Assembly (NCBI GenBank): GCA_024224155.1
Contig: JAAENP010000356.1
Coordinates: forward strand, 1 to 51,150
From: a bacterium
GTDB lineage: Bacteria; Acidobacteriota; Thermoanaerobaculia; Multivoradales; JAHEKO01
Length of the DNA stretch: 51,150 bases
Reading direction: 5' to 3'
In this document: positions 1-7,236 of the stretch, piece by piece
How positions within the stretch are numbered: position 1 is the first letter of the stretch
Layout: each line of letters opens with the position of its first letter
Notes under the pieces: model-generated
Seen by the model: the letters and a program-made list of their open reading frames with translations, nothing else
Database searches by the model: none
What the model was told of the DNA's origin: nothing
Program-made: the position numbers and the translations under genes

Positions 1-866
1 TCCTCGAGCGCTTCGACGATCTTGTCGAAGCTCTCGGGCCTCTGCTCCGGCGCCTTCGCCAGGCAGCGGTGCACGAGGCGGACGAGGCGGCCGGGGATGG
101 CCCCGGCTCGGAGCTCTTCCGATTGCTGATGAGCGATCTGATAGAGCACCGCCGAAAGGGTCTCGCCCTCGAACGGGCGGTGGCCCGAGAGGAGCTCATA
201 GGCCAGTACTCCGAAAGAGAACATGTCGGTCGCCCGGCTGGGCCGCTCGCCATGGATCTGCTCCGGGGCCAGATAGGCGGCCGTGCCGACGGTGGTTCCC
301 TTCTGGGTGAGGTCCGAAGGAGCCGCCCGGATTGCGGCGACGCCGAAGTCGAGCAGCTTGATCGAACCGTCTTCGAGAACCCGTATGTTGGCTGGTTTGA
401 TGTCCCGGTGGATGACATCGCGCGAATGGGCGTAGGCGGCGCCGCGGGCGATTTGCAGCAGTATTCGAACGCGCTCGTGAGTCGAGAGCTCGAGGCCGGA
501 ATCGATCCAGTCGGCAAGGTCCTTGCCGCCGAGAAGCTCCTGGACGATGAATGGAACACCCTCGGCGACGCCGAAGTCGAAGATTCTGACGATGTTGGGG
601 TGACTGAGGTTGCCCGCGATCTCGGCTTCGCGGAAGAACCGCTCGTGGTCGTCTTCGTCGAGCGAGGAGCACTTCTTGATCGCAACCGAGCGTTTGATCC
701 GTGGATCGTAGGCCTCGTAGACGGTGGCAAAGCCGCCCTTGCTGAGTGGCCGCCGGAGCTCGTAGCGGTCGAGGCACTCGCAGGGCTCGGTCTCGGGCAA
801 CCCCGAGCTCTCGATATCCTCGACGCCCACGATCCGGGCTGTCTCAAAGCTGGCTTTCTGGTTCAT
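1..866 (-). CDS. Serine/threonine protein kinase, 3' end cut by window edge
   Basis: The reading frame opens at an ATG at 866 and is still open at base 1, giving 288 residues of a longer protein. It is a Hanks-type kinase that phosphorylates Ser/Thr on protein targets. Visible parts are VAIK with Lys64, a helix-C acidic patch near 79-81, HRDIKPAN at 152-159 with catalytic Asp154, DFG at 172-174 and APE at 199-201, so catalysis looks intact. The glycine-rich loop (about 41-50) reads L-S-K-G-G-F-A-T-V-Y: the first and third glycines of GxGxxG are replaced by Ser42 and Ala47. The window ends just after the kinase domain, so any C-terminal sensor, TPR or membrane segment lies outside. The gene is divergent from the threonine synthase-like gene across a 138-base spacer. 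The substrate is unknown. Confidence 0.9.
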   Translation of the reverse strand, partial: MNQKASFETARIVGVEDIESSGLPETEPCECLDRYELRRPLSKGGFATVYEAYDPRIKRSVAIKKCSSLDEDDHERFFREAEIAGNLSHPNIVRIFDFGVAEGVPFIVQELLGGKDLADWIDSGLELSTHERVRILLQIARGAAYAHSRDVIHRDIKPANIRVLEDGSIKLLDFGVAAIRAAPSDLTQKGTTVGTAAYLAPEQIHGERPSRATDMFSFGVLAYELLSGHRPFEGETLSAVLYQIAHQQSEELRAGAIPGRLVRLVHRCLAKAPEQRPESFDKIVEALE

Positions 867-1004
867 GAGCTCGGCCGCCGGACCGGAATGGTCTCCGGCA
901 CGTTGATCGTAGCCGCTGATAGATTGCGCGAATGTGAAAAGGGCCACTCCGCCGTATAAGGTGGAGTACCCGCTCAGGACGGGCGGAGAAGGACGAAAGT
1001 ACAA

Positions 1005-2144
1005 GTGAACTGGGCGAAACAGCTCGTCTGTCCGCGCACGGGTGCGCGCGATCGGCTCTCGAGAATCCACAACCTGTCGCCGGCGGGCGCGCCCTGGCTG
1101 GTGGAATACGACCTCGACCCGGAGCGCGGCCAGCGTCTGCTGCGCTCGCTGCCGCGCCGGGCCTGGACGATGTGGCGGTATCGGGAGCTGCTTCCGGTGA
1201 ACGACCCCGATCATCGCACCGATCTCGGCGAAGGCGGAACGCCATTGGTACCTCTCGAGGGTGAGGCGGCTCTGGGAAGACGGGTATGGGTGAAGCAGGA
1301 GGCGGGCAATCCGACCGGCTCGTTCAAGGCTCGGGGCCTCTCGATGGCGCTCAACCGTGCCCGTGAGTTGGGGGCCCCGGGGGTTCGGCTGCCGAGCGCC
1401 GGCAACGCCGCGATCGCGGCCGCGGCCTACGCCGCGGCTTGCGGCCTGCCATGCCGCGTCGCGGTCCCGGCCGACACGCCCCCGAACGTCACGGAGCGCG
1501 TGCGCTCGTATGGAGCCAGGATCGACGCGGTTGGAGAGACTCTGGTCGAGTCTGGCCGGTGGCTGGCGGAGGAAGCGCCCGAGCTGCTCGATGTCTCGAC
1601 TCTGCGCGAGCCCTACCGGCTCGAGGGCAAGAAGACCATGGGCTTCGAGCTGGCCGAACAGTTCGGCTGGAATCTGCCCGAATGGATTCTCTATCCGACC
1701 GGCGGCGGCACCGGGCTAATAGGAATTCCGAAGGCCTTCGACGAGCTCGAAAGGCTCGCCTTGGTGGGCTCGCGGCGACCCCGTATGGTGACCGTCCAGA
1801 TGACCGGCTGCGCCCCGATCGTCAAGGCGTTTCACGAGGGGCGAGAGAGTGCGGAACCATGGCTCGAACCCGATACCCGTGTCTGGGGTCTGCGCGTGCC
1901 GCGCGCGGTCGGCGACTTTCTGATTCTGCGGGCGCTACGAGCGACGGGGGGCACCGCCGTGGCGGTGGAGGAAGAGGTAGTCACCGCAGCCACTCGGGAG
2001 CTGCCCCGAAAGACCGGACTCGACTGGGGCCCCGAGGGCGCCGCCTGTTGGGTCGCTCTCGAGTGCCTGATCGGCGGCGGCGAGATCGGCCGCGACGACC
2101 GGGTGGTGATTCTCCAAACCGGGCATCCCGCGAACTACGGTTAG
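1005..2144 (+). CDS. thrC: Threonine synthase-like PLP-dependent enzyme
   Basis: A fold-type II pyridoxal-phosphate enzyme of 379 residues. Threonine synthase converts O-phosphohomoserine to threonine in the cytoplasm. The PLP lysine is Lys108 in GSFKARG, preceded by GNPT. SAGN at 131-134 and the phosphate-binding loop TGGGTGLIG near 232-240 fit the family. The GTG start at 1005 is preceded by a GGAGAAGG ribosome-binding site. The N-terminal region (8-36) resembles the zinc-ribbon lead-in of many threonine synthases, including the YDL motif, but only one cysteine of the usual CxxC pairs remains. No other threonine-pathway gene is nearby, so a related role such as threonine or diaminopropionate ammonia-lyase cannot be excluded. 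The next gene starts 3 bases downstream. Confidence 0.82.
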   Translation: MNWAKQLVCPRTGARDRLSRIHNLSPAGAPWLVEYDLDPERGQRLLRSLPRRAWTMWRYRELLPVNDPDHRTDLGEGGTPLVPLEGEAALGRRVWVKQEAGNPTGSFKARGLSMALNRARELGAPGVRLPSAGNAAIAAAAYAAACGLPCRVAVPADTPPNVTERVRSYGARIDAVGETLVESGRWLAEEAPELLDVSTLREPYRLEGKKTMGFELAEQFGWNLPEWILYPTGGGTGLIGIPKAFDELERLALVGSRRPRMVTVQMTGCAPIVKAFHEGRESAEPWLEPDTRVWGLRVPRAVGDFLILRALRATGGTAVAVEEEVVTAATRELPRKTGLDWGPEGAACWVALECLIGGGEIGRDDRVVILQTGHPANYG

Positions 2145-2147
2145 GCC

Positions 2148-3182
2148 GTGAGCAGTCGGAAGCTCAGGAGGTTCCTCGACGAGCTCTACGCCTCGGGCGC
2201 GGTGAGCGCGGCGGCCGCTCTGGTTGGGAGCTCACGGTCGATCGAATACCGGGCCGCGGTCGGCGTCAAGAGGCGGCGGGGTGCGGGACGGGTTACGACG
2301 TCGAGCCTCTTTGATCTTGCGTCGCTCACCAAGCCGGTGACTGCGACCCTGGCGCTGGCTCTGGATCGGTGTGGTGAGCTCTCCCTGTCAACGACGGTGG
2401 GGCGCGCACTGGGCCGCGAGGGGATCGCGGTCGAGGCCAGCCTGGGTCGGCGTCGGCTCGGCACTCTTCTGCGGCATCGCTCCGGACTGAGGCCCTGGAC
2501 GCCGCTCTTTGATCGCTGCCGGGCGCGGTCAGAGGTAGTCGAGCTGTTGAGCTCGAGCCCCGGGCTTCTGGGTGCGGGGCCGCCGGCCTACAGCGATCTC
2601 GGCTTCATTCTCTGGGGGGGCATCGCGGAAGAGAGAACCGGGCGCTCCTTGGGGGCACTGATGCAGGAACACGTAACTCGACCGCTGGGTCTCCACGGCC
2701 TCGTAGGGCCGCCCGGCGACGTACCGAGGGTGGTCGAATGCCGGCTCGGCAACGATCGCGAGCGGGATCTGGCCCGGGCCGAGGGTCTCGAGATCGCCGG
2801 TCGAAGATCGCCTGCGCCCGGGACCGCTCAGGACGGCAATGCCCGCTTTCTGGGTGGGCTTTCCGGGCATGCCGGCTTGTTCGGGTCCGCCCAGGCGATT
2901 TGGCGTCTGGCCGCGGAGTGGCTGGCGCCGGGAGCCGTGTTGACCGAGGCAGCTGTGGAGTCGGCGCTTGCCGGTCGAGGCGAGTATGTCCTGGGGTGGT
3001 GGCGTCGTCCGGCCGAGTCGGCGGGTAGGGCGGGACTCTGGTACGGTCACCGGGGCTTCACCGGTGGTGGAGTCTGGTTCTGTCCCGAAACCGACGAGAT
3101 TCGGGTCTTTCTGGCCCATCGCAGCTCGGTATCGGTTCCGTTGAGCCAGTGGCACGCGAGGTTCCTCGAACTGGAGCCGTGA
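2148..3182 (+). CDS. Beta-lactamase-family serine hydrolase (class C/PBP4*-like)
   Basis: A 344-residue serine hydrolase of the Beta-lactamase/AmpC-EstB family, members of which act as esterases, D-aminopeptidases or peptidases as well as lactamases. The nucleophile motif SxxK is SLTK at 59-62. The second motif is Tyr148-Ser-Asp (YSN in AmpC), and the third box is the HRGFTGG segment at 301-307. There is no signal peptide, which argues for a cytoplasmic protein rather than a periplasmic resistance enzyme. It begins at GTG 2148, three bases after the threonine synthase-like gene, so the two are probably co-transcribed. Substrate unknown. Confidence 0.8.
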   Translation: MSSRKLRRFLDELYASGAVSAAAALVGSSRSIEYRAAVGVKRRRGAGRVTTSSLFDLASLTKPVTATLALALDRCGELSLSTTVGRALGREGIAVEASLGRRRLGTLLRHRSGLRPWTPLFDRCRARSEVVELLSSSPGLLGAGPPAYSDLGFILWGGIAEERTGRSLGALMQEHVTRPLGLHGLVGPPGDVPRVVECRLGNDRERDLARAEGLEIAGRRSPAPGTAQDGNARFLGGLSGHAGLFGSAQAIWRLAAEWLAPGAVLTEAAVESALAGRGEYVLGWWRRPAESAGRAGLWYGHRGFTGGGVWFCPETDEIRVFLAHRSSVSVPLSQWHARFLELEP

Positions 3183-3274
3183 GTCGCGCGACTCCGGCGG
3201 GGAATCTCCGAGCCCGTGTCCGGGTTATTAACTGCGTCTCTAGATAGGATGGGGCGCTTGGAGGAACAGCAGCC

Positions 3275-4459
3275 ATGAAACTGAGCAAAGACCTGGTTCT
3301 GATCGACGGGGTGCGCACCCCGATGGGGGAGTTCAATCAATCGCTGTCCGGCATTTCGGCCATTGACCTGGGGGCCCATGCGGCGAGGGCCCTGTTCGAG
3401 CGCACCGGCGTCGAGCCGGTCGCGATCGACCACTGCGTGGTCGGTAACGCGATGCAGACCTCACGCGATGCGATCTACGGAGCCCGGCATGTGGCGCTCA
3501 AGGCCGGAGTGCCTCAGGAGGTCCCCGCGCTCACGGTCAACCGGCTCTGCGGCTCCGGGATCCAGGCGATCATCAGCGGCGCGCACATGATTCTCAACGA
3601 GGAAGGCGAGACTTGTCTGGTGGGCGGCATCGAGAGCATGAGCCAGGCTCCTCACGTCATCTGGGGAGCACGCCGGGGATTCGGCCTTGGGCAGGGGAAG
3701 CTCGAGGATCTCCTGATGGCTTCGCTCCTGGATCCCTACTGCGGTTGCTACATGGCGCAAACCAGCAACAACCTGGCGCGTGACTACGGGATCTCGCGTC
3801 AGGAGCAGGACGAGTTCGCGCTTAGGAGCCAGCAGCGTGCCGCGGCCGCCTGGGAGGCAGGGAGGCTGGCGGAGGAGGTGGCTCCGATCGAGGTCGGCAA
3901 GGGCAAGCGAGCACGCACCCTCGAGCGCGACGAGCATCTCCGGCTGGATACCACCCTGGAGGTCTTGGCCGGTTTGCCGACGGTCTTTGGCGAAGACAGC
4001 TTTGTCACCGCCGGCAATGCCTCCGGTATCGTCGACGGCGCCGCCATGTTGCTTCTGGCTACCGCCGAAAAGGCCGAAGAGCTGGGCAAGCCGGCACTGG
4101 GACGCATTCGATCCTGGGCGGTGGTGGCCGTGGATCCGTCGCGCATGGGCATCGGGCCGGCACCGGCGATCCGGGAAGCCGCCGGGCGGGCCGGCATGGC
4201 CGTCGCCGACTTCGATCTGATCGAGATCAACGAGGCCTTTGCCGGTCAGATCCTGGCCTGCGTCAAGGAGCTCGACCTCGACGTCGAGAGACTCAACGTC
4301 AACGGCGGCGCGATCGCGCTCGGTCATCCCCTGGGAGCGACGGGGGCCCGGATCACGCTGACCCTGCTCAAGGAGCTCAAGCGCCGGGGTGGGGGAGTCG
4401 GAGTGGCGTCGGCCTGCATCGGCGGTGGCCAGGGCATCGCAATCGTGGTCGAGGTCTAG
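3275..4459 (+). CDS. Acetyl-CoA acetyltransferase (thiolase)
   Basis: A 394-residue thiolase of normal length that reversibly condenses two acetyl-CoA to acetoacetyl-CoA, or cleaves 3-ketoacyl-CoA. The acylated Cys92 lies in LCGSG, His351 in GHPLGATGAR and the second catalytic Cys381 in CIGGGQG. GGIESMSQAPH also fits the family. The ATG at 3275 follows a GGAGG ribosome-binding site. The SDR reductase starts 14 bases downstream. A thiolase followed by an acetoacetyl-CoA reductase is the PhaA-PhaB arrangement for polyhydroxybutyrate or butyryl-CoA synthesis, but no synthase is present here, so a general role in fatty-acid or ketone metabolism is equally possible. Confidence 0.93.
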   Translation: MKLSKDLVLIDGVRTPMGEFNQSLSGISAIDLGAHAARALFERTGVEPVAIDHCVVGNAMQTSRDAIYGARHVALKAGVPQEVPALTVNRLCGSGIQAIISGAHMILNEEGETCLVGGIESMSQAPHVIWGARRGFGLGQGKLEDLLMASLLDPYCGCYMAQTSNNLARDYGISRQEQDEFALRSQQRAAAAWEAGRLAEEVAPIEVGKGKRARTLERDEHLRLDTTLEVLAGLPTVFGEDSFVTAGNASGIVDGAAMLLLATAEKAEELGKPALGRIRSWAVVAVDPSRMGIGPAPAIREAAGRAGMAVADFDLIEINEAFAGQILACVKELDLDVERLNVNGGAIALGHPLGATGARITLTLLKELKRRGGGVGVASACIGGGQGIAIVVEV

Positions 4460-4473
4460 CGGACGATCCGACC

Positions 4474-5229
4474 ATGATCGACCTCGGCGGCCGGAAGGTA
4501 CTGATCACCGGGGGTAGCCGCGGCATCGGCGCCGCGTGTTGCCGTCTCTTCGCTCGGGCCGGTGCGACGGTCTGGGTGCACTGTGCGACTCGCAAGCAGG
4601 CGGCCGAGCGGGTGCTCGGCGATTTGTCGGATGCCGCGGACGCACCGCACCGGATGGCAGCAGCCGATCTTTCCGATCGGCGCCAGGTGGACCGGCTCTT
4701 CGACGAGGTGGAGAGAGAATGGAGGCGCCTGGACTGCCTGGTCAACAACGCCGGGATCTGGGTGCGAAACGAGCTCGCGGACCTGGACGACGCCAAGCTC
4801 GAAGATACGCTCCGGCTCAACTTGAGCGGCGTGTTCTGGGCGGCGCAGCGGGCGCTGCCTCTGATGGCGAGATCGGCCGATCCCTCTATCGTGAACATCA
4901 GCTCGACCGCGGGCCAGCGTGGCGAAGCGTTCCACAGCCCGTACGCGGCCAGCAAAGGAGCTCTGATCGCGGCGACCAAGTCCTGGGCGGCCGAGTTGGC
5001 TCCGCAGGTCCGGGTCAATTCGGTCGCGCCGGGCTGGGTGGACACGGATATGTCGGCCGAGGCCTATGCGGGCGGTGGCCGAGAGGCGATCGAGAAGATC
5101 ATTCCGCTCGGCCGGGTGGCCACGGCCGAGGACATCGCAGGCGCGGTTCTTTTCCTGGCCTCGCCGCTGGCGCGACATGTCACCGGCGAGATTCTCAACG
5201 TCAACGGCGGCAGCGTGCTCTGCGGATAG
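4474..5229 (+). CDS. SDR-family oxidoreductase (3-oxoacyl reductase-like)
   Basis: A classical short-chain dehydrogenase of 251 residues. The nucleotide-binding loop TGGSRGIG is at 12-19, NNAG at 91-94, and the catalytic Ser144, Tyr157 and Lys161 fit the YxxxK pattern. The C-terminal NVNGG segment is typical of FabG/PhaB-like reductases that use NAD(P)H to reduce 3-ketoacyl groups on ACP or CoA. Its position 14 bases after a thiolase gene suggests acetoacetyl-CoA as a substrate; that is inferred from context only. It is the last gene of the left-hand + strand cluster and is convergent with the beta-helix gene. Confidence 0.85.
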   Translation: MIDLGGRKVLITGGSRGIGAACCRLFARAGATVWVHCATRKQAAERVLGDLSDAADAPHRMAAADLSDRRQVDRLFDEVEREWRRLDCLVNNAGIWVRNELADLDDAKLEDTLRLNLSGVFWAAQRALPLMARSADPSIVNISSTAGQRGEAFHSPYAASKGALIAATKSWAAELAPQVRVNSVAPGWVDTDMSAEAYAGGGREAIEKIIPLGRVATAEDIAGAVLFLASPLARHVTGEILNVNGGSVLCG

Positions 5230-5252
5230 TCGCTTGACGGTCGAGACGGCGC

Positions 5253-5291
5253 TCGACCGCTACAGGCGTCCTCTCAGTTTGTAGCGGTCGA
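5253..5291. repeat. 12-bp perfect inverted repeat between convergent genes
   Basis: The arms TCGACCGCTACA (5253-5264) and TGTAGCGGTCGA (5280-5291) are exact reverse complements separated by 15 bases. The element lies 23 bases after the SDR stop and faces the 3' end of the opposite-strand beta-helix gene. It could act as a bidirectional hairpin blocking read-through, but there is no T-run on either side, so it is not a classical intrinsic terminator. Confidence 0.6.
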
Positions 5292-5369
5292 CCCCCGCTT
5301 GCCCTCGAGCGAAGCGAAGGGTGTCGACCGAGAGGCGAGAACGTGGCGCGTCCCAGAACAGGCTGCAGC

Positions 5370-6350
5370 TCAGGGACTCGGAGGTTGGCAGGCGGCGTCC
5401 AAGAGCTCGAAGCCGGCGTCGTGGACAGCCACACACCGGCAACTCGACGAAACGCTCCCCCCGATCTCGCTGTGCGCGACGCGGCAAGTGATGTCCGATG
5501 TGTCGTGGTCGATCGAGACACCGTCCGAGATCAGCACCGAATGGTAGATCCTGGCCTCCGAGTCGTCTTCGAGACGCACGTTAGCCTTGTTGTCGGAAGC
5601 GGAGACGACCTCGATCGTCGTGTCTCGGAGGGTAACCAGGGATCCACTTTGGTTGAACAAACCCAGCGCCCGCTCCCAGGCCACGGTGCTGACCAGCGAG
5701 TCGGTGAGTCGCGGCCAAGCACTCGAGAGATTCCAGATGCCGATGCCGTCGGCGCAGGTCTCATCGAAGTAACCGCACGCCTCGATCTCTACCCGGTTCA
5801 GGCGGGGCTGCGATCCGAGCTCGTTGAGGAGCGCAACGTTGAAAACGCCGCCGTGCACCTTGAGCTTGACATCGGTGAGCGTCGGCGAGGCACCGCTGTT
5901 GATCATGGCGGCGGCGCATTCCATGCCATCTCCGAAACTGAATGCGGTGAGTGAGCGCAGCTCGGCATGGTCGGCCCCGAATACCGCCGCCTCGGTGCAG
6001 CCCGTCCCGCCACCGATAGAGTTGAAGATGCGGGTGATGTCGCGGCCGGCGCCTTGTATGTCGACCCAGTCCTCCATCATCACCTGACCCGAGTACGAAC
6101 CCGGCGCCACCCAAACGAGGTAGGGGCTGGAATCACTGGCGCCCGAAATGCTGTCGAGCGCCGCCTGGATGGAAGTGAAGTGACCGCCACTCGCGGCGAC
6201 GGTGAGCACCCGGGCGTACGAACCGCCTGCCGACGTCAGTAGGCTGCCGTCCGGAAACTGGATGCCGTCATTTCTCAGCGCCAGCGGATCGGTTTGGCCC
6301 GCCAGCACCAGGACGGCAATCACGAGCAGGATTCGGTCTCTGCTGGTCAC
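5370..6350 (-). CDS. Exported right-handed beta-helix (pectin lyase-fold) protein
   Basis: A 326-residue protein beginning with GTG at 6350, seven bases after a GGAGG ribosome-binding site. The first 20 or so residues form a short charged start and a hydrophobic core (ILLVIAVLVLAG), read as a signal peptide. FPDGS at about 32-36 resembles the FPDGT-QTTA motif seen in beta-rich surface and tail-fibre-like proteins. From about residue 48 there are parallel beta-helix rungs: ASGGHFTSIQAALDSI, the pectinesterase-like opening, then repeated short beta/turn units. Several cysteines cluster near the middle and C-terminus (CRC near 306), consistent with disulfides outside the cytoplasm. No catalytic residues of known polysaccharide lyases could be assigned, so a structural or binding role is as likely as an enzyme. 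Confidence 0.75.
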   Translation of the reverse strand: MTSRDRILLVIAVLVLAGQTDPLALRNDGIQFPDGSLLTSAGGSYARVLTVAASGGHFTSIQAALDSISGASDSSPYLVWVAPGSYSGQVMMEDWVDIQGAGRDITRIFNSIGGGTGCTEAAVFGADHAELRSLTAFSFGDGMECAAAMINSGASPTLTDVKLKVHGGVFNVALLNELGSQPRLNRVEIEACGYFDETCADGIGIWNLSSAWPRLTDSLVSTVAWERALGLFNQSGSLVTLRDTTIEVVSASDNKANVRLEDDSEARIYHSVLISDGVSIDHDTSDITCRVAHSEIGGSVSSSCRCVAVHDAGFELLDAACQPPSP

Positions 6351-6377
6351 GCCGGACCTCCGGTCTCACAACGCAGG

Positions 6378-6406
6378 AGTATGCAGTCTTACGGAGGACA
6401 TTACAA
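6378..6406 (-). promoter_or_regulatory. Candidate sigma70-type promoter for the beta-helix gene
   Basis: On the minus strand, TTGTAA (6401-6406) and CATACT (6378-6383) are separated by 17 bases and lie upstream of the GTG at 6350. Each box matches the consensus only partly, so this is a weak call. Confidence 0.35.
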
Positions 6407-6502
6407 CCCCCAAACGGGTGGGTTGGCGGCTCGATCGAACATCTGCGCTGACTGCCACCGATCGCCAGAAACGGCTTCCCGAAGGCGTCTCTCTAGGACG
6501 AT

Positions 6503-7183
6503 ATGAGCGGCCTGATCGGCGATCTCGAGTCATCGGAACGCCCACGAGAGCGCTTGCTCGCCAATGGCGGCGGCTCTTTGGCCGATAGCGAGCTGGTGGC
6601 CATTCTGCTCAGAACGGGTGGCGCCGGCCGCTCGGCCCTCGACATGGCTCGGGATCTGCTGCGCGAGCGTTCGGGGCTGGCCGGGCTGGTCGGGATCGAG
6701 CCGGCTCGGCTGCGGCGACCGGGCATCGGTCCGGCCAAGACCGCGGCCGTTCTCGCCGCGGTCGAGCTCGGGCGGAGGCTGGCGCGTAGCGAGCTGCCCG
6801 ACCAGGAGCTGCTGAATCGCCCGGACGCCGTCGCGAGGTACCTGCGCCTGCGCTACGCCCGGCAGGGGCAGGAGATCCTCGGTGCGCTTTTTCTGGACGC
6901 CAAGACCCGGCTCTTGGGCGAAGCCGAGGTCTTTCGCGGCACCCTTCAGCGCGCCGCGGTTTCGCCCAGGCAGCTGCTCAAGAAGGCGCTCTTGTGCGAT
7001 GCCGCGCGCCTGGTCGTCTTTCACACCCACCCGAGCGGCGATCCTTCACCCAGCACCGAGGATCTCGCCTTCACCCGACGCTTGGCCGAGGCCGGGAGCG
7101 TGGTCGGCGTCGAGCTTCTGGATCACCTGATTCTCGGTGGCGGCGAGCGCTGGATATCGCTCAAGACCCGGGGCGGCTGGTAG
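6503..7183 (+). CDS. radC: RadC-family JAB/MPN protein (UPF0758)
   Basis: A 226-residue RadC/DUF2466 protein. The N-terminal part (about 10-90) contains a helix-hairpin-helix-like segment (RRPGIGPAKTAAVLAA). The C-terminal JAB domain carries the JAMM metal-binding motif HTHPSGDPSPSTED at 174-187 (His174, His176, Asp187). The family is widespread, but its biochemical role is unsettled; the old DNA-repair assignment was withdrawn for E. coli. The 152-base gap to the divergent beta-helix gene shows no clear + strand promoter. metG follows with its own promoter 2 bases after the stop. Confidence 0.92.
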   Translation: MSGLIGDLESSERPRERLLANGGGSLADSELVAILLRTGGAGRSALDMARDLLRERSGLAGLVGIEPARLRRPGIGPAKTAAVLAAVELGRRLARSELPDQELLNRPDAVARYLRLRYARQGQEILGALFLDAKTRLLGEAEVFRGTLQRAAVSPRQLLKKALLCDAARLVVFHTHPSGDPSPSTEDLAFTRRLAEAGSVVGVELLDHLILGGGERWISLKTRGGW

Positions 7184-7184
7184 T

Positions 7185-7212
7185 CTGGACTAACCGGCGG
7201 CGCTGTTACAAT
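7185..7212 (+). promoter_or_regulatory. Promoter of metG with extended -10
   Basis: CTGGAC (7185-7190) and TACAAT (7207-7212) are separated by 16 bases, with TG at 7204-7205 forming an extended -10. The predicted start near 7219 would leave a leader of under 20 bases before the metG ATG at 7237, too short for a T-box or similar element. Confidence 0.5.
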
Positions 7213-7236
7213 TCGCGTCTTGCCGACGGTGTCGCG

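Noticed and set aside
3225-3250. A promoter for the thiolase gene (TTATTA and TAGGAT)
   Set aside because: The spacer is only 14 bases and the -35 match is poor.
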